DNA of 64,000 nt from Oscillospiraceae bacterium (GTDB lineage Bacteria > Bacillota > Clostridia > Oscillospirales > Oscillospiraceae). Position 1 is the stretch's first letter, and the number at the start of each line of letters is the position of its first letter. Positions 60,564 to 64,000 of the stretch are shown here, one piece after another. The notes under the pieces are model-generated. The model did not search any database. It was not told the origin of the DNA and saw only the letters and a program-made list of their open reading frames with translations. Location: positions 868,001 to 932,000 of the forward strand of contig AP025582.1 in assembly GCA_022846075.1 (NCBI GenBank), given 5' to 3'. Position numbers and translations under genes: made by a program.

Positions 60564-62018
60564 GTGCGGAACGCGCCACAGTTTTCCAATCTGATCTACG
60601 ACTTTTTCTCGCTGCGGATCCAATTCGGCTATTACCGCCGGGGCGACACCCTGCCCACCATAGACACCCTCTGCCGCCAATTCAGCGTCTCGGCCCAGAC
60701 GGTAAAGACCGCCCTGCGCCGCCTGCGGGATGAGGGATACCTCTCCATGCGCAATGGGACGTCCATCAAAGTGACCTTCCAGCAGACGCCCCAGGGAGAG
60801 GCGGAGGCCTTGGGGCGGTTTTTTTCTCAGCGGCAGGCGGCCATGCCCGACCTGTGCGGGACCCTGGAGCTCATCCTGGTCCCTCTGCTGACGGAGGGGC
60901 TGCGCCGCACCTCCGGAGAGGATCTGGACCACCTGTCCCGCTATGTGGAGCGGGCCGGAGTGGACGACTTCATCTATTTTTTCTGTTATGTCCTGCAAAA
61001 GCTGGACAATCCCCTGGCCATGAACCTGTTTTGGGAGATCGCTCTGTTCATGGGCCTGCTGTCCATCGGGGAAAAGGGCATCCGCGACAGGGAGGCCATC
61101 CGAAAGCCCGTCGAGCGGGCCGTGGCCTGCCGGAGGGCGGAGGACTGGGCGGGGGTGCGCGATGCCCTGCTGGAGCACCAGCGGGAGTCGCTGGGGCAGG
61201 CGATGGCCTATGTGGGGCGGTACGTGGTGCCGTCCGCAGGCCAGGTGCCCTTTGTCTGGCGCATATACCGGGAGCGCCCCCAGATCTGTTACAGCCTTGC
61301 CTCCCGCCTATTGTATGATATCTATCTGGGAACGTACAGCGGGGAGGAGTTCCTGCCCTCCCTTGAAAAAATGGCCCGGGCCTACCGGGTGTCGGTGAGT
61401 ACCATGCGCCGCACCGTGGCCCTGCTGGAGCAGGTGGGCGCCGTCCGGCCCATCAACGGCCGGGGCATCCGGGCCTTCGGCGTCGGTCAGCGCTGCGACG
61501 CCCCCAACTTTGAGAGCCCCACCGTCCGGCGCAACCTGGCCTACTTCGTCCAGGCCTATGAGATCGCCGTCTACTCCTGCGAGGGGGTGACCCGGGCCCT
61601 GCTGGCGGGGCTCACGCCGGAGGCGCGGGCGGAGCTCATCGGCAGTCTGGAGGAGTGCCGGCGCGAGGGGCGCTGTGAGCTGTCCCCATGGCTCTACCTG
61701 ATCTGCGCCGCCACCCGCAGCCCGCTCCAGGGCGTACGGGAGATCTACGGCCGGATCTATGGCCTCTTCCTTTGGGGGTATCCCCTGAAGGCGAGCTCCG
61801 GCGGGTCGGAGGCACAGGACCGGGTGATGGAGCGCTTCACCCGGGATACCATTGACGCCCTGGGCCGGGGGGACGGGGACGGCTGGGCGGAGATCGTCAA
61901 GGCCCTGGCGGCCCGGCAGTTCCAGGCGGCGCACCGCCACCTGCTGCGGTGCGGCTTCCGGCCGGAGGAGCTGCGGCTCACGCCCTCGGTCCGCCTTGTG
62001 CTGGCGGAAGAGCTGTGA
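60564..62018 (+). CDS. Regulator with two GntR-type winged-helix domains
   Basis: 484 residues. The first GntR domain (~residues 8-75) has FGYYRRGDTLPTIDTLCRQF and SVSAQTVKTALRRLRDEGYLS. A helical segment follows (~85-245). A second GntR-type domain lies at about 247-308: YSGEEFLPSLEKMARAYRVSVST, then MRRTVALLEQVGAVRPINGRGIRAFG. The remaining ~175 residues are helical. Two DNA-reading heads in one chain is unusual for this superfamily. There is no known ligand domain. The GTG at 60564 follows GGGGGTGGGG. The gene is divergent from the hybrid kinase; the two may form one signalling unit, although no receiver domain is present. Confidence 0.83.
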   Translation: MRNAPQFSNLIYDFFSLRIQFGYYRRGDTLPTIDTLCRQFSVSAQTVKTALRRLRDEGYLSMRNGTSIKVTFQQTPQGEAEALGRFFSQRQAAMPDLCGTLELILVPLLTEGLRRTSGEDLDHLSRYVERAGVDDFIYFFCYVLQKLDNPLAMNLFWEIALFMGLLSIGEKGIRDREAIRKPVERAVACRRAEDWAGVRDALLEHQRESLGQAMAYVGRYVVPSAGQVPFVWRIYRERPQICYSLASRLLYDIYLGTYSGEEFLPSLEKMARAYRVSVSTMRRTVALLEQVGAVRPINGRGIRAFGVGQRCDAPNFESPTVRRNLAYFVQAYEIAVYSCEGVTRALLAGLTPEARAELIGSLEECRREGRCELSPWLYLICAATRSPLQGVREIYGRIYGLFLWGYPLKASSGGSEAQDRVMERFTRDTIDALGRGDGDGWAEIVKALAARQFQAAHRHLLRCGFRPEELRLTPSVRLVLAEEL

Positions 62019-62156
62019 AAAAAGGGCACACGCTGTGATTCGTGCCCTTTTCCCGCCACGGCCGGGCGTTTCTCGCCGGATTTCCGTTTGCAAACGTCCC
62101 GGCATGTGCTATACTAAAGCATCAGAACCAACATCGAAACAAAGGGGACATACCAC

Positions 62157-62909
62157 ATGAGTGAAGCGCTGAAAGCGGTTGTTCTGGCCGCGGGAAAAGG
62201 CACCCGTCTGCGGGCCGACGGAGTGGACCTGCCCAAGGTCCTGCGCCTGGCCAACGGGAAGCCTCTGCTGTCCTATGTGCTGGACGACATCTCTTTCCTG
62301 CCCAGGGAGGATACCATATTGGTGGTGGGATACGAGGGGGAGAAGGTCCTCTCCGCCTTTCCCGGCTATCCCCATGTCCACCAGTGCCCCCAGCTGGGGA
62401 CCGGGCACGCCGTCCAGTGCGCCCAGTGCGCCCTGGAGGGCTTCGAGGGCCACGTGCTGATCTGTTACGGGGATATGCCGCTTCTGGGCCGGAAGGCCTA
62501 CGAGAAGCTGCTGGCCGCCCACCTGGCCGAGGGCAACGCCTGCACGCTGATGGCGGGGGTGGCCGACCGGCCCCTGCCCTACGGCCGGATCATCCGGGAC
62601 GCCCAGGGGGGCTTTTCCCGCATCGTGGAGGACAAGGACTGCAGCGAGGAAGAGCGGCAGGTAAAGGAGCTCAACGCCGGGGTCTACGTCTTTAAATCCC
62701 AAGAGCTGTGGCGGGCCCTCACCACCCTGCGGCCCAACAACGCCCAGGGGGAATACTACCTGACGGACGCCCCCGTGTGGCTGCTCAAGGAGGGGGAGAA
62801 GGTGGGCGTCTGCGCCGCCTGCACCCCGGAGGAGATGCTGGGGGTCAACACCGTGGAGCAGCTCCAGCAGGTGGAGGAATTTTTGAAAAAGCGGGAGGAT
62901 AAGGCATGA
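62157..62909 (+). CDS. NTP-transferase-type nucleotidyltransferase, GlmU N-domain-like
   Basis: 250 residues. VVLAAGKGTRLRADG is the nucleotide-binding signature, DLPKVLRLANGKPLLSYVL the substrate part, and QLGTGHAVQCA, CYGDMPLL, YGRIIRD, ELNAGVYVF and EYYLTDAPVWL follow GlmU uridyltransferase order. The acetyltransferase beta-helix domain of GlmU is absent. It may make a UDP-sugar (GlcNAc-1-P or a relative), or a CDP-sugar. The start is preceded by an AAAGGGG-type site. It overlaps the next gene by 4 bp (ATGA). Confidence 0.88.
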   Translation: MSEALKAVVLAAGKGTRLRADGVDLPKVLRLANGKPLLSYVLDDISFLPREDTILVVGYEGEKVLSAFPGYPHVHQCPQLGTGHAVQCAQCALEGFEGHVLICYGDMPLLGRKAYEKLLAAHLAEGNACTLMAGVADRPLPYGRIIRDAQGGFSRIVEDKDCSEEERQVKELNAGVYVFKSQELWRALTTLRPNNAQGEYYLTDAPVWLLKEGEKVGVCAACTPEEMLGVNTVEQLQQVEEFLKKREDKA

Positions 62910-63712
62910 ACGTTTTTATCAGCGCCGATATCGAGGGCACCTGCGGCATCGCCGACTGGGCGGAGACCGAGCGCTCCACCCCCCGGGACTATACCCCCTT
63001 TCAAAAGCAGATGACCCGGGAGGTCCGGGCCGCCTGTGACGGGGCCGCAGCCGGGGGCGCGGGCCAGATCTTCGTCAAGGACGCCCACGACTCCGCCCGG
63101 AACATCGACCCCGTTGCCCTCCCCGAGTGCGCCCGGATGATGCGGGGGTGGACGGGGGACCCCCTCAGTATGATGAGCGGGCTGGACTGCGGGGACTACG
63201 GCGCGGTGCTGTTCACCGGCTACCACGCCTGGGCCTCCAGCGGGGGCAACCCCCTCAGCCATACCATGAACCTCAGAAACGAGTTCGTCACCCTCAACGG
63301 CATCCGCATGAGCGAGTTCATGATGAACGCCTACACCGCCGGCTACTACGGCGTGCCCGTTGTGTTCCTCTCCGGGGACAAGGCCCTGTGCGACTTCGCC
63401 GAGGAGTTCATCCCCGGCATCGTCACCGTGCCGGTGAACGAGGGGAGAGGGGGGGCGGTGGTCTCCATGCACCCCGACGCCGCCGTGAAGGCCATCAAGG
63501 AGGGGGCGAAGAAGGGCGTGAAGAACGCCAAGAACTGCCTGGTGACGCTGCCCGACTTCTTTGAGATGACCGTCCGCTTCAAGGAGCACACCACGGCCTA
63601 TTCCAAGAGCTTTTATCCCGGCGCCAGCCTGGAGGACGAGAAGAACGTGTGCTTCGCCTCCGACGACTGGTTCGAGATGCTCCGCTTCAGCCATTTTGTC
63701 CTCAGCGACTAA
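62906..63712 (+). CDS. M55-family D-aminopeptidase, DppA-like
   Basis: 268 residues. It begins NVFISADIEGTCGIADW, the DppA hallmark with metal Asp and Glu; KDAHDSARN, GYHAWASSGGNPLSHT and EFMMNAYTAGYYGVP complete the metal and catalytic set. These Zn enzymes form decamers and cleave D-Ala-D-Ala or similar D-peptides for recycling. The ATG overlaps the nucleotidyltransferase TGA, so the two may cooperate in wall recycling. A truncated NYN gene follows 13 bp later. Confidence 0.93.
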   Translation: MNVFISADIEGTCGIADWAETERSTPRDYTPFQKQMTREVRAACDGAAAGGAGQIFVKDAHDSARNIDPVALPECARMMRGWTGDPLSMMSGLDCGDYGAVLFTGYHAWASSGGNPLSHTMNLRNEFVTLNGIRMSEFMMNAYTAGYYGVPVVFLSGDKALCDFAEEFIPGIVTVPVNEGRGGAVVSMHPDAAVKAIKEGAKKGVKNAKNCLVTLPDFFEMTVRFKEHTTAYSKSFYPGASLEDEKNVCFASDDWFEMLRFSHFVLSD

Positions 63713-63725
63713 GAAAGGAAGGACT

Positions 63726-64000
63726 ATGGAGGCTAACGAACTGCGCCTGGCCGTCCTCATCGACGCCGACAATGCCCCCCGCACCGCCCTCAAAGAGATC
63801 CTGGGGGAGTGCGTCAAATATGGCACCCCCACCATCAAGCGCATCTACGGGGACTGGACCATGAACAACATGGACTCCTGGAAGCCCCTGCTGCTGGAGA
63901 ACGCCATCATCCCCATCCAGCAGTACGGCTACACCACCGGGAAGAACTCCACCGATTCGGCCATGATCATCGACGCCATGGACGTGCTGTACTCCGGGCG
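63726..64000 (+). CDS. NYN-domain (LabA/DUF88-like) protein, partial
   Basis: The first 91 codons are in the window. LAVLIDADNAPRTALKEIL gives the first acidic site of the PIN-like NYN nuclease fold, and NSTDSAMIIDAMDVL the next acidic cluster. RIYGDWTMNNMDSWKP lies between. The family is usually a predicted ribonuclease, sometimes with a C-terminal OST-HTH RNA-binding domain, which would lie beyond the window. GAAAGGAAGGA precedes the ATG. It is close to dppA and may share its transcript. Confidence 0.85.
   Translation, partial: MEANELRLAVLIDADNAPRTALKEILGECVKYGTPTIKRIYGDWTMNNMDSWKPLLLENAIIPIQQYGYTTGKNSTDSAMIIDAMDVLYSG

Overview
The window looks like a chromosomal segment of a GC-rich gut Firmicute of the Oscillospiraceae/Ruminococcaceae type (Flavonifractor- or Pseudoflavonifractor-like). 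This rests on Gram-positive gene sets (rpsF-ssb-rpsR, hrcA-grpE-dnaK-dnaJ behind a CIRCE operator, YtrA-type GntR plus ABC transporter, long-form HPF), strong AGGAGG ribosome binding sites with frequent TTG/GTG starts, sigma-A promoters with 16-18 bp spacers, and a queT gene with a leader that resembles a class III preQ1 riboswitch. No rRNA, tRNA, CRISPR array, transposase or phage gene is visible. The species assignment is an inference.

Region 1 (1-11.1 kb) is a catabolic island, mostly on the minus strand, with five enolase-superfamily dehydratase-like genes (one cut by the window edge), an APC-type permease and a DUF401-type permease. Inside it lies a plus-strand block, queT-galU-lipoprotein. 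Region 2 (11.2-13.5 kb) holds an XRE regulator divergent from a tiny gene over a shared operator, then a membrane alpha/beta-hydrolase. Region 3 (13.5-19.4 kb) holds rpsF-ssb-rpsR, a minus-strand redox cluster (DRTGG protein, HATPase protein, degenerate [FeFe]-hydrogenase-like protein) and serC-serA. Region 4 (19.5-30 kb) has a Dabb protein, a GntR/ABC operon, an XpaC-like protein, an envelope set (VanW protein, DUF2461 protein, polysaccharide deacetylase, anchored Ig-like protein) and rpiB/PHP phosphatase.

Region 5 (30-43.9 kb) has a PMT-type glycosyltransferase, the HrcA/CIRCE heat-shock operon, a MATE exporter, a cysteine desulfurase, a CbbX/SpoVK-like AAA+ ATPase, a membrane-anchored XRE regulator and a pentapeptide-repeat protein. 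Region 6 (44.5-52.1 kb) has GAPDH, a kinase-like ATPase, a MarR regulator next to a MalY-type lyase and APC permease with two matching operators, an EFR1-type ferredoxin and a CDF cation exporter. Region 7 (52.2-64 kb) has a PhoB/PhoR-like pair, an HtrA protease, an orphan fumarase alpha subunit, HPF, a cytosolic hybrid histidine kinase divergent from a regulator with two GntR-type winged helices, a nucleotidyltransferase, a DppA-type D-aminopeptidase and a truncated NYN-domain gene.

The intergenic DNA is unusual. Three copies of a ~380-450 bp two-part repeat (near 22.0, 37.8 and 44.1 kb) and one rearranged partial copy inside the heat-shock operon share an inverted-repeat module. A 157 bp near-palindrome begins right after the fumarase stop codon. 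The 3' end of the PhoR-like kinase gene is duplicated after a 163 bp insert, with mainly synonymous differences. No complete new defence or mobile system could be shown. The best leads are the dispersed repeat family, the kinase-tail duplication, the enolase-superfamily array, the hydrogenase-like sensory cluster and the dual-winged-helix regulator with its divergent hybrid kinase.
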